Shown: one piece after another, positions 15,742 to 25,319 of the stretch
How positions within the stretch are numbered: the stretch's first letter is position 1
How the letters are laid out: every line of letters starts with the position of its first letter
DNA from: Bog-756 sp963704615
GTDB lineage: Bacteria; Actinomycetota; Acidimicrobiia; Acidimicrobiales; RAAP-2
Length of the DNA stretch: 64,000 nt
Reading direction: 5' to 3'
NCBI GenBank assembly: GCA_963704615.1
Contig: OY969923.1
Location: forward strand, 372,001-436,000
The notes under the pieces: model-generated
Seen by the model: the letters and a program-made list of their open reading frames with translations, nothing else
Told to the model about the DNA's origin: nothing
The model's database searches: none
Position numbers and translations under genes: made by a program

Positions 15742-15868
15742 CTCAGGAATCCTGATCGCCTCGGTAGCTCACCGACACGGGACAACCCTGCTCGCCGCCG
15801 ATGCTGATTTGATCCGGGTTGCCACCATCGCCGGCATCGGTCTGGACGGCGCGTCTGCTGGGTGCTGA
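15742..15868 (+). pseudogene. C-terminal remnant of a PIN-domain (VapC-like) gene
   Basis: A stretch encoding ILIASVAHRHGTTLLAADAD, LIRVATIAGI and then GLD before the stop at 15868. It closely resembles the end of PIN-domain toxins, where an (I/L)A..A..HG.TL...D.D..R(I/V)A....L pattern carries the last acidic residues. No upstream portion or antitoxin is present: the same frame runs backwards into the end of the permease gene without PIN sequence. I read it as the tail of a deleted toxin gene. Confidence 0.55.
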
Positions 15869-16015
15869 TAGCGCCTCGCCGCCAAGCGGGGGTCGCCAGG
15901 TCGCGACCTCGGCGCAACTGAAGCTGAGCCACCGGTACTGGCGCTCACCTCGATCGGGCAATCTTCAACTCAATCGGGCGATCTCCACGCCGATCGTGCA
16001 GGAGCTAGCGGATCC

Positions 16016-17215
16016 TTATCGGAACACCACGTCCAACTTTCGCGGCCCCCTGACCTGTCCACCGGCCCACAGGACCTCGGCACCCTCGGCCAGATGGAAG
16101 ACAGGCACGCGCGCCAGCCATTCCTCGAGAGCGACCCGGAGCTCCATCCTGGCCAGGTTCGATCCGGCACAGCGATGGATTCCTGTGCCGAATGCCACGT
16201 GCCGGTTCTGCTGGCGATCGAGGAGAACCTCGTCTGCTCGTTCGAAAGCGGCCGGGTCTCGGTTGGCCGCCGGAAAGTTCAACAGGAGTTTGTCGCCTTG
16301 TTTCATGGGGCATCCGTCGAATTCGACGTCCTCAGTGACCAGGCGTGCCATCGTCACCGGCGAATAGGCCCGGAGAAGTTCTTCGACGGCTGTGTCCATG
16401 AGGGCCGGATTGGCCACCAGCCGCTCACGATCTTCATCGTTTGTCGCCAGATGCCAAAGTGACGAGCCGATCGCACTCCAGGTCGTGTCGATACCGGCGA
16501 TCATCGTCAGCATCGCCATACCCAGAATGACCATGTCATCGACCGAACCTCCGTCGACCTCGGTATGCAGGAGGTAGGTCAGAAGGTCGTCGCCGTCGGT
16601 GTCGCGACGTTCATTGATCCGGTCCCACAGGTAGTACCCGATGCCGAACATCCCGCGCTCGACACGTTCAGGGTCGTCGGCGAACTCCAAGGCGTCGCGG
16701 ACCCAGCCGGTGAAGGTGTCGGCAAGCTCCACGGGGATGCCGAGGATCGTGCCGATCACCCGTACCGGGATCTGTTGGGCATAGCCGGCGGCGGCGTCGG
16801 CCTGTCCGGCCGACAGGAGAGCGTCGATCAGAGATCCACATAACTCTCTGGTCATCGGCTCGTACGATTTCACCCGCTCGTGCGAGAACCAGGGAAGCAA
16901 CAGCCGGCGTGTCCACGTGTGCAGGGGTGGGTCGGAGGTGATCGGAGGCAGGCCGTAGGTGAGAATTGGGGTTTCCGGCTCGTCCAGTACATCGATGACA
17001 CTGGTGTTGGCCGAGCTGAAATGCTTGATGTCCTTGGCCATTTCCGTGACGTCCGCATACGTCGTCGGGAGCCAGGCCCGCCCCCGACGGTCGGTCCGCG
17101 CGATGGGGCACTTCTGGCGCAGCTCGTCCCAGCGCGGGAAGGGATCAAGCACATAGGACTCATCGAGGACGTCGAAATCCGACGTCCAATCACTCACGGG
17201 CTCGGTTCGTGCCAT
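16016..17215 (-). CDS. Cytochrome P450
   Basis: A 399-residue bacterial P450 monooxygenase from ATG 17215, preceded by GGAGA; the same frame stays open upstream but with no family-like sequence. The haem-binding motif is FGTGIHRCAGSNLAR with the Cys ligand at about residue 349. The I-helix oxygen-activating motif is AGIDTT, and the K-helix ExxR is in EELLRAYSP. It needs a ferredoxin and reductase, neither of which is encoded nearby. It is divergent from an amidohydrolase that starts a long catabolic-looking cluster, so it may perform the first hydroxylation of an unknown substrate. Confidence 0.95.
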   Translation of the reverse strand: MARTEPVSDWTSDFDVLDESYVLDPFPRWDELRQKCPIARTDRRGRAWLPTTYADVTEMAKDIKHFSSANTSVIDVLDEPETPILTYGLPPITSDPPLHTWTRRLLLPWFSHERVKSYEPMTRELCGSLIDALLSAGQADAAAGYAQQIPVRVIGTILGIPVELADTFTGWVRDALEFADDPERVERGMFGIGYYLWDRINERRDTDGDDLLTYLLHTEVDGGSVDDMVILGMAMLTMIAGIDTTWSAIGSSLWHLATNDEDRERLVANPALMDTAVEELLRAYSPVTMARLVTEDVEFDGCPMKQGDKLLLNFPAANRDPAAFERADEVLLDRQQNRHVAFGTGIHRCAGSNLARMELRVALEEWLARVPVFHLAEGAEVLWAGGQVRGPRKLDVVFR

Positions 17216-17333
17216 CTGCCGTCTCCAACAGCCAGGTCGGGATGACCTGTTCCTACCAGTATGTCCAGTCACCGGAGCTTCCGCACAGGTCGGCGCCAAC
17301 CGGGCGCCCACCAGATTTCGCCGGACGCGGGAC

Positions 17334-17345
17334 TAGCTTGACGCC
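17334..17345 (+). promoter_or_regulatory. Leaderless -10 element of the amidohydrolase operon
   Basis: TAGCTT (17334-17339) lies 6 nt before ATG 17346, placing the transcription start on the A of the start codon. No convincing -35 element is seen. This may be the main promoter for the cluster's rightward genes up to about 20.5 kb. Confidence 0.5.
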
Positions 17346-18776
17346 ATGGCCTCCTCCGCCGAAGTGCACGCGACGCTCGACCACCCGGTCATCGACAGCG
17401 ACGGGCATATGGCGGAACATCTGCCAACGCTGGTGCCGTATCTGGAGCAGGAGGGTCTTTCGCTCGAGGACCCGGGCCTCAAGCGATTGGTCCCGCCCTA
17501 CGGGGGCACCGAGGTCCCGTGGCACGACCAGACGCCCGAGGAGCGCATGGCCACCCGGACGCCGCGAGGCCCATGGTGGGGCGCCCCGGCCCGGCAGACG
17601 ATCGACCTGGCCACCGCTCTTTTCCCTGCGCTCCTGCACGAACGCCTCGACGAGATCGGCATCGACTTCGGTGTGGTCTACCCGAGCCTGGGCCTGGTCT
17701 TCCTCCACCTTGCCGACGACCAATTCCGGCGAGGGGCGTGTCGGGCCTTCAACCGATGCAACGCCGAGACGTTCGCGCCGCTGGCCGACCGGCTCACCCC
17801 GGTGGCGGCCATCCCGATGCACACGCCGGAGGAGGCGGTGGCCGAGTTGGATTATGCGGTCGGTCATCTCGGGCTCAAAGCCGTGGTGTGCGCCGGCTAC
17901 GTCCAGCGCCCGTTCGCAGCGCTGTCCAATGCGGACCCCGAGGTCTCCCGGTACGCGTTCTGGCTCGACCAGTTCGGCCTCGACTCGGCGTACGACTACG
18001 ACCCGGTCTGGGCCCGGGCCCAGGAGCTCGGGGTCTCCGTCGCCTTCCACTCCGGCTTCATCGGGATGACCCCCTACCGGTCCCCCACCAGCTACATGGC
18101 CAACCACCTGTCGATGCTGGCCGCGGGCCAGCAGTCCCTGGCCAAGTCGCTCTTCCTCGGCGGGGTGACCAATCGTTTCCCGGCCATGAACTTCGCCTTC
18201 CTCGAGGGCGGGGTCGCCTGGGCCGCGGCCCTCTACTGCGACATCGTCGGCCATTGGGGGAAGCGCAATCTGACCGCACTGCGCGCCCATCTGGACCCGG
18301 CGCTGATCGACCGGGACCTCATCGTCGAGATGATCGGCCGGTTCGCCCCCGACGCCCGCCGTCTGCCGGCCGAGGTGACCCGTCGCCCCGCCGAGCCCGA
18401 GGACATGCTCGATGAATGGGCAGCCTGCGGCATCGAGCGGGCCGAAGACATCCGGAGTCTCTTTGCCGAGCGGTTCTGGTTCGGCTGCGAGGCCGACGAC
18501 CCGATGACATCGCTGGCCTTTAACAAGGCGGTCAACCCGTTCGGCTCGGAGTTGCAGGTGATGCTGGGATCCGACATCGCCCACTGGGACCTGCCCGACG
18601 TGACCGAGGTGCTGGAGGAGGCCCACGAGATGGTCGACAACGGCTGGATCGACAAGGCGGCCTTCCGGGACTTCGTGTTCACCAACCCGGCCCGGTTCTA
18701 CACCGGCACCAACCCGAGCTTTTTCGAGGGAACCGTTGTCGAGTCGGCGGTCGACTCCCTCCTGGCCGGAGGCTGA
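17346..18776 (+). CDS. Amidohydrolase family 2 (ACMSD-like metal-dependent hydrolase)
   Basis: A 476-residue TIM-barrel hydrolase of the Amidohydrolase_2 (ACMSD/gamma-resorcylate decarboxylase-like) type. The N-terminal metal motif is IDSDGH, where many members have DxHxH. A His occurs in VAFHSGF and the C-terminal metal Asp in LGSDIAHWD. The family hydrolyses or decarboxylates small cyclic substrates. It is divergent from the P450 and followed 1 nt later by a second, unrelated amidohydrolase. Substrate unknown; the loss of the second His in the first motif makes metal content uncertain. Confidence 0.88.
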   Translation: MASSAEVHATLDHPVIDSDGHMAEHLPTLVPYLEQEGLSLEDPGLKRLVPPYGGTEVPWHDQTPEERMATRTPRGPWWGAPARQTIDLATALFPALLHERLDEIGIDFGVVYPSLGLVFLHLADDQFRRGACRAFNRCNAETFAPLADRLTPVAAIPMHTPEEAVAELDYAVGHLGLKAVVCAGYVQRPFAALSNADPEVSRYAFWLDQFGLDSAYDYDPVWARAQELGVSVAFHSGFIGMTPYRSPTSYMANHLSMLAAGQQSLAKSLFLGGVTNRFPAMNFAFLEGGVAWAAALYCDIVGHWGKRNLTALRAHLDPALIDRDLIVEMIGRFAPDARRLPAEVTRRPAEPEDMLDEWAACGIERAEDIRSLFAERFWFGCEADDPMTSLAFNKAVNPFGSELQVMLGSDIAHWDLPDVTEVLEEAHEMVDNGWIDKAAFRDFVFTNPARFYTGTNPSFFEGTVVESAVDSLLAGG

Positions 18777-18777
18777 C

Positions 18778-20505
18778 GTGCACGACCTGGTGATCCGCGG
18801 TGGGCACGTCGCCGACGGGAGTGGGCGGCCGACGACGGTGGCGGACGTGGCCGTCGCCGACGGGCTGATCACCGCCATCGGGAGCGTTTCCGAGTCCGGG
18901 GCCCGGGAGATCGACGCCATCGGCAAGGTGGTGTGCCCCGGGTTCGTCGACATCCACACCCACTACGACGCCCAGCTCCTGTGGGATGCCACGGCCAGCC
19001 CTTCGGTCCAGCACGGGGTCACCTCGGTGATCGGGGGGAACTGCGGGTTCTCCATCGCCCCGCTGGGACCCGGTGACGACGAGTACATCCAAGCCATGAT
19101 GGCGGTGGTCGAGGGGATCCCACGAGAGGCCCTCGCCGGCGGTGGACCCTGGTCGTGGCGGACGTTTGCCCAGTACCTCGACCAGCTCGACGGCGGACTG
19201 TCGGTCAACGCCGGATTCCTGGTCGGCCACTCGACCGTGCGCCGGGTGGTGATGGGGGACCGCGCCTCCTGGGACGAGGCCACGCCGAACCAGATCGGGT
19301 CCATGGTCCGCCTGGTGGAGGAGTCGCTGGAGGGCGGTGCCCTCGGTTTCTCGTCGTCGCTGGGCGAGGGGCACCTGGACGGGGACCACCGGCCGGTCCC
19401 CTCCAGCAGCGCCTCTTTTCCCGAGTTCGTGGCCCTGGCTGGGGCCCTGCGCGGCCACGACGGGACCACCCTCGAGTTCATACCGACCATCGGACCGATT
19501 CCCGAGGACCGGATCCAGTTGATGGCCGACATGTCCCTGGCCGCGGACCGGCCGCTCAACTGGAACCTGCTCGGCAGCCTGGCCAGCGAGGAGATCTGGG
19601 AGCAGCAGCTACGGGCGTCCGATGTGGCCGCGGCGCGCGGCGCCTACGTGGTGGCGCTGGCCCTGCCCGACATGATGCGGATGCGGTCGAACACCCTCCT
19701 GCCCGGCCTACCCGGCTGGCGGGAGGTGGTGACCCGGGATGCCGACGGCCGTCGGGCCGCGGCGAGCGATCCGGACATGCGGGCCACCCTGCGGGCGGGC
19801 GCCGAGAAGGTGGCGGGGGCGGCCATCGGCGTGCTCACTGACTTCTCGTTGATGGAGGTGGCCGATCCTGACTCCGCGTGGGTGGGGCGGTCCCTGGGCG
19901 ACATCGCTCGGTCCCGGGGAACCGACGTGATCGACGTGCTGATCGAGGTCGTCTTGCCCGACGACCTGACCCTCTACGTGGTGCTGCCCTCGCTGACGCC
20001 CAGCCTGGGCCGAACCGACGAGGGATGGGCGGCCCGGGTGGCGGTGTGGAAGGACCCCCGGGTGGTGCTCGGGGGCTCGGACGCCGGTGCCCACCTGGAC
20101 CTGATGTGCCACGCCAACTACCCCACCCGGGTGCTCGGCGAGGTGGTGCGGGAACGGGGGCTGCTGACCGTCGAGGAGGCGGTCGAGATGATGACCGATC
20201 GACCGGCCCGTCTCTACGGCCTGCGTCACCGGGGCCGGATCGAGCCGGGTTGGCACGCCGATCTGGTGGTGTTCGACCCGGCCACCGTGGCCAGCGAGCC
20301 GGCAGAACTGGTGACGGACCTGCCGGGCGGGGGCGGGCGCCTGGTGGCGGGGTCGGTGGGCATGGACCACGTACTGGTGGCCGGCATCGGGGTGGCGGAG
20401 AACGGCACGGTCACCAGGGCGCGACCGGGTCGGGTCCTGCGGTCGGGCCGCGACAGCGAGACGGTGTCGCTGACGAGCGTCAGGCGGTCGCCGCCCCGTC
20501 GATGA
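18778..20505 (+). CDS. Amidohydrolase, N-acyl-D-amino-acid deacylase-like (paralogue 1)
   Basis: A 575-residue member of the D-aminoacylase/Amidohydrolase_3 group. The frame starts at GTG 18778, 1 nt after the preceding stop; earlier in-frame codons lie inside the previous gene. It has the LVIRGGHVADGSG N-terminal beta-sandwich strand, the HTHYDAQLLWD metal motif (HxH), HGVTSVIGGNCGF, and the late GGSDAGAHLD with the catalytic Asp. A close paralogue lies at 25773-27470 on the other strand. The 3' end overlaps a convergent SDR gene by 26 nt. Members with this architecture act on N-acyl or cyclic amide-like bonds, but many are uncharacterised. Confidence 0.9.
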   Translation: MHDLVIRGGHVADGSGRPTTVADVAVADGLITAIGSVSESGAREIDAIGKVVCPGFVDIHTHYDAQLLWDATASPSVQHGVTSVIGGNCGFSIAPLGPGDDEYIQAMMAVVEGIPREALAGGGPWSWRTFAQYLDQLDGGLSVNAGFLVGHSTVRRVVMGDRASWDEATPNQIGSMVRLVEESLEGGALGFSSSLGEGHLDGDHRPVPSSSASFPEFVALAGALRGHDGTTLEFIPTIGPIPEDRIQLMADMSLAADRPLNWNLLGSLASEEIWEQQLRASDVAAARGAYVVALALPDMMRMRSNTLLPGLPGWREVVTRDADGRRAAASDPDMRATLRAGAEKVAGAAIGVLTDFSLMEVADPDSAWVGRSLGDIARSRGTDVIDVLIEVVLPDDLTLYVVLPSLTPSLGRTDEGWAARVAVWKDPRVVLGGSDAGAHLDLMCHANYPTRVLGEVVRERGLLTVEEAVEMMTDRPARLYGLRHRGRIEPGWHADLVVFDPATVASEPAELVTDLPGGGGRLVAGSVGMDHVLVAGIGVAENGTVTRARPGRVLRSGRDSETVSLTSVRRSPPRR

Positions 20506-21187
20506 CCAGGGTGGTCCCGCTGACGGTACGGGCGTCGTCCGAGGCCAGGTAGGCGACGGCGGCAGCCACCTCGCCGGGCTCGATGACCCGGCCCATCGGT
20601 GAGGCGGCTCGGGCGAACAGCGACAGGTCGGCGCCCTCGGGGATCTGGAAGTTCCGCAGGAATGGGGTGTCGACCGACGCCGGGCAGACGGCGTTGACCC
20701 GCACCCCGGCCTTGGCCAGCTCGATGGCCATCGACTTGGTGAGCATGATGACGCCGCCCTTGGAGGCGCAGTAGGCGGCGTTGTACGGGGTGGCCCGCAG
20801 GCCGGCCACCGACCCCATGTTGACGATGCACCCGGTCGACTCGACCAGGGCCGGGACCGCGGCCTGGGACAAGAGGAAGGTGCCGGTGAGGTTGACCTCG
20901 ATGACCCGGCGCCAGTCCTCGGGGGTGACGTCTGTGACGGCCGCCGCCGAACCGATGCCGGCCACGTTGACCAGGAGGTCGAGGCGGCCGAAGACGTCCA
21001 CGCAGTGGGCGACGGCCGCGGCGCAGGCCTCGGCGTCGGTGACGTCGCAGTGGACTCCTCCGTCGAGGTCGGCGATGTCGGCGCGGACCACGGTGGCACC
21101 GTCCTCGACGAGGCGATCGGCCACGGCCGCACCGATACCGCTCGCTGCCCCCGATACCAGCGCCACCCGTTCCGCGAACCGACCCAT
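20480..21187 (-). CDS. Short-chain dehydrogenase/reductase
   Basis: A 235-residue classical SDR from ATG 21187. It has SGAASGIG, NVAGIG where NNAG is usual, the catalytic YCASK and the GTTLVIDGG-like end (IDGAATA). It likely oxidises an alcohol made within the cluster. Its start is 46 nt from that of a divergent SDR, and its 3' end overlaps the convergent amidohydrolase gene by 26 nt. Very long open frames extend across its strand because of the high GC, but only this one carries SDR sequence. Confidence 0.92.
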   Translation of the reverse strand: MGRFAERVALVSGAASGIGAAVADRLVEDGATVVRADIADLDGGVHCDVTDAEACAAAVAHCVDVFGRLDLLVNVAGIGSAAAVTDVTPEDWRRVIEVNLTGTFLLSQAAVPALVESTGCIVNMGSVAGLRATPYNAAYCASKGGVIMLTKSMAIELAKAGVRVNAVCPASVDTPFLRNFQIPEGADLSLFARAASPMGRVIEPGEVAAAVAYLASDDARTVSGTTLVIDGAATA

Positions 21188-21233
21188 GTCGGAAACGTAA
21201 CCGCTCCGGTCGGCACCGGTACTGTGGCCGGCC

Positions 21234-21992
21234 ATGGGAGCACTGGAGGGGAAGGTCGCGCTGGTCACCGGGGCGGCCATGGGGATCGGCCGCGCCGCAG
21301 CGCAGGTCTTCGCCCGCGAGGGGGCGGCTGTGGTGGTCGCCGACGTGGAGGTGGACGGGGGACGCGAGACGGTGACGCTGGTCGAGGAAGCCGGGGGCCG
21401 GGCCGCCTTCATCCGCACCGACGTGAGCGTCCCGTCCGAGGTCGAGGCCATGGTGGCGTTCGCCGTGGACACCTTCGGCGGCCTCGACTACGCCCACAAC
21501 AACGCCGGCATCGCCGCGCCCATGGCACCGCTGGCCGACTACCCGGACGACGGCTGGGCCAGGACCCTCGATGTCATGCTCAACGGGGTCTACTACTGCA
21601 TGAAGGCCGAAATCCCCCTCATGCTCGAGCGGGGCGGTGGGGCCATCGTCAACACCGCCTCGGGGGTGGGACTCGTGGCCTACCGGCACCAGGCCGCCTA
21701 CACCGCCTCCAAGCACGGCGTCATCGGACTGACCAAGGTGGCCGCCCTCGACTACGGGGCCCAGGGGATCCGGGTCAACGCCGTCTGCCCGGGCACGGCC
21801 CGGACGCCGATGGTCGACGAGGCCATTCGCCGTCAGCCCTCGCTCGACGACCATCTGCGGGCGCTGCACCCCATCGGCCGGATCGGCGAGGCCTCGGAGA
21901 TCGCTGAGGCCGCGGTCTGGCTGTGCACACCGGCGGCGTCGTTCGTGCTCGGGGTGGCCCTGCCCGTCGACGGGGGCTATGTGGTCCCGTGA
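21234..21992 (+). CDS. Short-chain dehydrogenase/reductase
   Basis: A 252-residue classical SDR: TGAAMGIG, HNNAGIAAP, Ser in NTASGVG, YTASK and VDGGYVVP at the end. It begins an operon in which each next gene overlaps by 4 nt: aldehyde dehydrogenase at GTG 21989, then another SDR at GTG 23479. It probably converts an alcohol to the carbonyl substrate of the dehydrogenase. TACTGT lies 8 nt before the ATG and may be the -10 element. Substrate unknown. Confidence 0.93.
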   Translation: MGALEGKVALVTGAAMGIGRAAAQVFAREGAAVVVADVEVDGGRETVTLVEEAGGRAAFIRTDVSVPSEVEAMVAFAVDTFGGLDYAHNNAGIAAPMAPLADYPDDGWARTLDVMLNGVYYCMKAEIPLMLERGGGAIVNTASGVGLVAYRHQAAYTASKHGVIGLTKVAALDYGAQGIRVNAVCPGTARTPMVDEAIRRQPSLDDHLRALHPIGRIGEASEIAEAAVWLCTPAASFVLGVALPVDGGYVVP

Positions 21993-23482
21993 GGACGACC
22001 CCGACCTCGGCCACTTTGCGGCGGCTGGCCGGCCAGGGCCATCTGGTCGGTGAGGAGTGGCAGCCGAGCGCGGCCGGGGGCGTCTACCGGCATCGGTACG
22101 CGGCAACCGGAGTGGTGCAGGCCGAGGTCGGGCTGGCCGGAGGGGCTGACGTCGACCGGGCGGTGGCCGCCGCCCGTGCCGCTCAACCGGGGTGGGTGGG
22201 ACTCGGGCCCGATGGTCGGTCACAAGTCCTGGGCGCCCTGGCCGACCTCCTCGACGCCCACCGGGAGGAGGCGTCGGAGTTGGCCGCCCTCGACAACGGC
22301 ACCCCGGTGTCGGTCCTGCGACCGGGTCGCTACACGGCGGCGTGGGTCCGCTACTACGCCGAGCTGGCGCCTACCGTCACCGACGTGGAGCTGTCGGTGT
22401 CCCGAGGGACGGGCGCGGTGCGCCTCGTGCCCTACGGCGTCGTCGGGGTGGTCCCCCCGTGGAACGGGTCGATGATGGGCATGGGGCAGAAGTGCGGACC
22501 GGCGCTGGCCGCCGGCAACACGGTTGTCGTCAAGCCACCCGAACTGGCCCCCTTCGGGATGCTCCGATTCGGCGAGCTCGCCCTCGAGGCCGGCCTCCCC
22601 CCGGGCGTGGTCAACATGGTCGTCGGCGGGGCCACGGCCGGAACGGCACTCGCCGGCCACCCCGACATCGACAAACTCACCTTCACCGGAGGAGCCGGCA
22701 CGGCGCGGGTGGTGATGGCGGCGGCGGCGACAAACCTGACACCGCTCGCTCTCGAGCTGGGCGGCAAGTCCCCCAACATCGTCTTCGCCGACGCCGATCT
22801 CGACGTCGCCGCCACGGTGGCCGCCCTGACTGGCACGGCACTGCTGTCCGGCCAAGGGTGTGCGCTCCCCACCCGCACCTACGTGCACGAGACGGTCTAC
22901 GACGAGCTGGTGGAACGGGTCCTGACCACCCTGGCCACCATGCCGGTGGGCGACCCTCTCGACCCGGCCACGTTGGTGGGTCCGGTGGTCACCGAGCCGG
23001 CCATGGAGCGAATCCTCGATGTGATCGATCGGGCCGGGGCTGACGGGGCCACACTGCTGACCGGCGGCCGGCGACTGGATGGCGACCTGGCCGATGGATG
23101 GTTCGTCGCCCCGACCGTCTTCGGCGACGTCGACCACGACAGCGAGTTGGCCCGCAACGAGGTCTTCGGCCCGGTGCAGGCCATCCTCCGGTTCTCGACC
23201 GACGACGAGGTGATGGCCAAGGCCAACGACAGCCCCTACGGGCTGGCCGCCTACGTGCACACCACCGACCCCGACCGCCTGGCCCGGTTCGTCGACGGGC
23301 TGCAGGCGGGGGTGATCATGACCAACGGCCTGGGGGACCTGTCGCCAGCCACGCCGTTCGGCGGCGTCGGACAGAGCGGCTTCGGGCGCGAAGGCGGTTG
23401 GGCCGGCTACCAGGAGATGGTCCAGCACACCACCGTGTTGGGCGTCCCGCCCCGGACGGCGACGCCGGGAGGAGCACGGTGA
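21989..23482 (+). CDS. Aldehyde dehydrogenase (NAD(P)-dependent)
   Basis: A 497-residue ALDH-superfamily enzyme from GTG 21989, overlapping the SDR stop by 4 nt. It has the Rossmann segment GVVGVVPPWNG, LALELGGKSPN with the general-base Glu (about residue 257), GQGCALPTRTYV with the nucleophile Cys (about 291), and the C-terminal NEVFGPV and PFGGVGQSGFGREGG motifs. It would oxidise an aldehyde to the acid in the cluster's pathway. The stop overlaps the next SDR start (GTGA). Confidence 0.94.
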   Translation: MRTTPTSATLRRLAGQGHLVGEEWQPSAAGGVYRHRYAATGVVQAEVGLAGGADVDRAVAAARAAQPGWVGLGPDGRSQVLGALADLLDAHREEASELAALDNGTPVSVLRPGRYTAAWVRYYAELAPTVTDVELSVSRGTGAVRLVPYGVVGVVPPWNGSMMGMGQKCGPALAAGNTVVVKPPELAPFGMLRFGELALEAGLPPGVVNMVVGGATAGTALAGHPDIDKLTFTGGAGTARVVMAAAATNLTPLALELGGKSPNIVFADADLDVAATVAALTGTALLSGQGCALPTRTYVHETVYDELVERVLTTLATMPVGDPLDPATLVGPVVTEPAMERILDVIDRAGADGATLLTGGRRLDGDLADGWFVAPTVFGDVDHDSELARNEVFGPVQAILRFSTDDEVMAKANDSPYGLAAYVHTTDPDRLARFVDGLQAGVIMTNGLGDLSPATPFGGVGQSGFGREGGWAGYQEMVQHTTVLGVPPRTATPGGAR

Positions 23483-24339
23483 CCACGGAAAGCTCACGAC
23501 CGGTGGCGTTGGTCACCGGAGCCAGCCGGGGCATCGGCAAGGCCATCGCCCGTCACCTGTCCCGGGTGGGCTACGACCTGGCCATCGCCGCCCGGACCCG
23601 GCACGAGGGCGAGGAACGTGAGCACTCCTCGACGGTGACCGCTTCCAACACCCGGCCGTTGCCGGGCTCGCTCGACTCGACGGCGTCCGAGGTCGAGGCC
23701 GAGGGCGGCCGGGCCTTGTCCGTCTACTTGGACCTGCTCGACCGAACGTCGCTCGGCATGGCCGTGACCAGGGTGCTCGAGCGGTGGGGCCGGATCGACG
23801 TCCTGGTCAACAACGGGCGCTACGTGGGCCCCGGACACATGGACCAGCTCCTCGACACTCCGGTGGAGCTGATCGACCGCCACCTCGAGGCCAACGTGAT
23901 GGCTCCGGTGATCCTGACCAAGCTGGTCCTTCCTCAGATGATCGATCGGGGCCACGGCATCGTCATCAATCTGGCGTCCAGCTCGGGCACCATGGACCCG
24001 CCCCGGGCGGCGGGCAACGGTGGCTGGGGACTCGGCTACGGGATGTCCAAGGGGGCGCTGCACCGGCTGGCGGGCATGCTGGCCGTCGAACTGGGCGACA
24101 AAGGTGTCCTGGCCTTCAACCTGAGCCCGGGGTTCGTGGCCACCGAGCGCATCGCCATCGACATGGCCGAGTTCGGATTCGACGCCTCGTCCGGCGCGCC
24201 TCCCGACGTGGTGGGAGCTGTGGCCGCCTGGCTGGTGACCAGTCCCGAGGCCGCCGAGCGGAACGGCCAGTGGATCGAGGCTCAAGAGGTGTGCGCCGAA
24301 CTCGGGCTGCTGCCCGGGTGGCCCGTTGCCGGCGACTGA
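23479..24339 (+). CDS. Short-chain dehydrogenase/reductase
   Basis: A 286-residue SDR with TGASRGIG, VNNGRYVG where NNAG is usual, an ASSSG active-site Ser and YGMSK. It carries an insertion after AARTRHEGEE (about residues 40-65) and an enlarged substrate loop (TMDPPRAAGNGGWGLG). GTG 23479 overlaps the dehydrogenase stop by 4 nt, so it is translationally coupled. The altered NNAG motif and insertions suggest a bulky substrate. That is inference. Confidence 0.9.
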   Translation: MTTESSRPVALVTGASRGIGKAIARHLSRVGYDLAIAARTRHEGEEREHSSTVTASNTRPLPGSLDSTASEVEAEGGRALSVYLDLLDRTSLGMAVTRVLERWGRIDVLVNNGRYVGPGHMDQLLDTPVELIDRHLEANVMAPVILTKLVLPQMIDRGHGIVINLASSSGTMDPPRAAGNGGWGLGYGMSKGALHRLAGMLAVELGDKGVLAFNLSPGFVATERIAIDMAEFGFDASSGAPPDVVGAVAAWLVTSPEAAERNGQWIEAQEVCAELGLLPGWPVAGD

Positions 24340-24383
24340 GCACCACGGCCACGCCTGATGGACGATCCTGGCAGGATGACCCG

Positions 24384-25319
24384 ATGGCCAGCGAGTATCC
24401 CGTCCCGACGACCGAGGAGCTCGACGCCCTGTTCGAGGAGCTCAGCAACTGGACGCGGTGGGGGCCAGACGACGAGCGGGGGACCCTCCACTTCCTGACC
24501 GACGAACGGCGGGCGGCGGCGGCCGCCCTCGTGGTGGCGGGCCAGTCGATCAGCCTCGCCCATGACCTGGCCACCGAGCCGATGCCCGAGCATCCCCAAC
24601 CGGTTCAGCACCACATGCTGGCCTCGGGGGACGCCCGGGATGCGAACGGGATCACCGGCTACGAAGCGGCTCGGGATCACTTGGCCCTCGACATCCACGG
24701 GCTGTGGACCACCCACGTCGACGCCCTCTCCCACATGTTCGTCCGGGGCCGCATGTACGGCGGGCGGCCGGCCAGCGACGTGCGTAGCGACGGTGCCCGG
24801 GCCAACACCATCCTGTCCATGGCCGACGGGGTGATCGGCCGGGGAGTGCTCCTCGACGTCCCCCGGGCGCTCGGCGTGGCCTTCCTCGACGGCGCCGAGG
24901 TGGTCACGGTGGCCGACCTCGAGGCGACCGAGGCCCACCAGGATGTACGGGTCGGTCCGGGCGACGTCGTGCTGGTGGCGTGGGGACGGGAGGCGAGACG
25001 GGAGTCGAAGCGCGGCTTCGACGGGTTTTCGGGGCTTCACCCCGAGTGCCTCCGGTGGTTGGCCGAGCGGGAGGTGGCCGTACTCGGCAGCGACGGGATT
25101 TCGGACCCGATGCCCTTCATCGGCACACCCGACTGGCCGTTCCCCGTCCACCAGATCGGGATCGTGGCCATGGGCCTTCCCCTCATCGACAACGTCCGGT
25201 TGGCGCTGCTCGGGGAGCGGTGCGCCGAGCTGGGCCGGTGGGAGTTCCTGTTCACCATGGTGCCGCTCCGGATCCCCAAGGGCACCGGCTGCCCGGTCAA
25301 CCCGGTTGCCGTCCTGTGA
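24384..25319 (+). CDS. Putative cyclase/kynurenine formamidase-like hydrolase
   Basis: A 311-residue member of the cyclase family (PF04199-type fold) from ATG 24384. The metal-binding motif appears as THVDALSH, close to the family HxGTHxDxPxH pattern. N-terminal NWTRWGPDDERGTLHFLT and C-terminal GIVAMGLPLIDN match larger actinobacterial members. These metal-dependent enzymes open lactone or amide rings. It lies 44 nt after the SDR and overlaps the following SnoaL-like gene by 4 nt. Confidence 0.88.
   Translation: MASEYPVPTTEELDALFEELSNWTRWGPDDERGTLHFLTDERRAAAAALVVAGQSISLAHDLATEPMPEHPQPVQHHMLASGDARDANGITGYEAARDHLALDIHGLWTTHVDALSHMFVRGRMYGGRPASDVRSDGARANTILSMADGVIGRGVLLDVPRALGVAFLDGAEVVTVADLEATEAHQDVRVGPGDVVLVAWGREARRESKRGFDGFSGLHPECLRWLAEREVAVLGSDGISDPMPFIGTPDWPFPVHQIGIVAMGLPLIDNVRLALLGERCAELGRWEFLFTMVPLRIPKGTGCPVNPVAVL

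Noticed and set aside
19708..22223. Very long minus-strand frames across the amidohydrolase/SDR genes
   Set aside because: They are Arg/Pro/Gly-rich shadows. Only 20480-21187 carries a real SDR on that strand.
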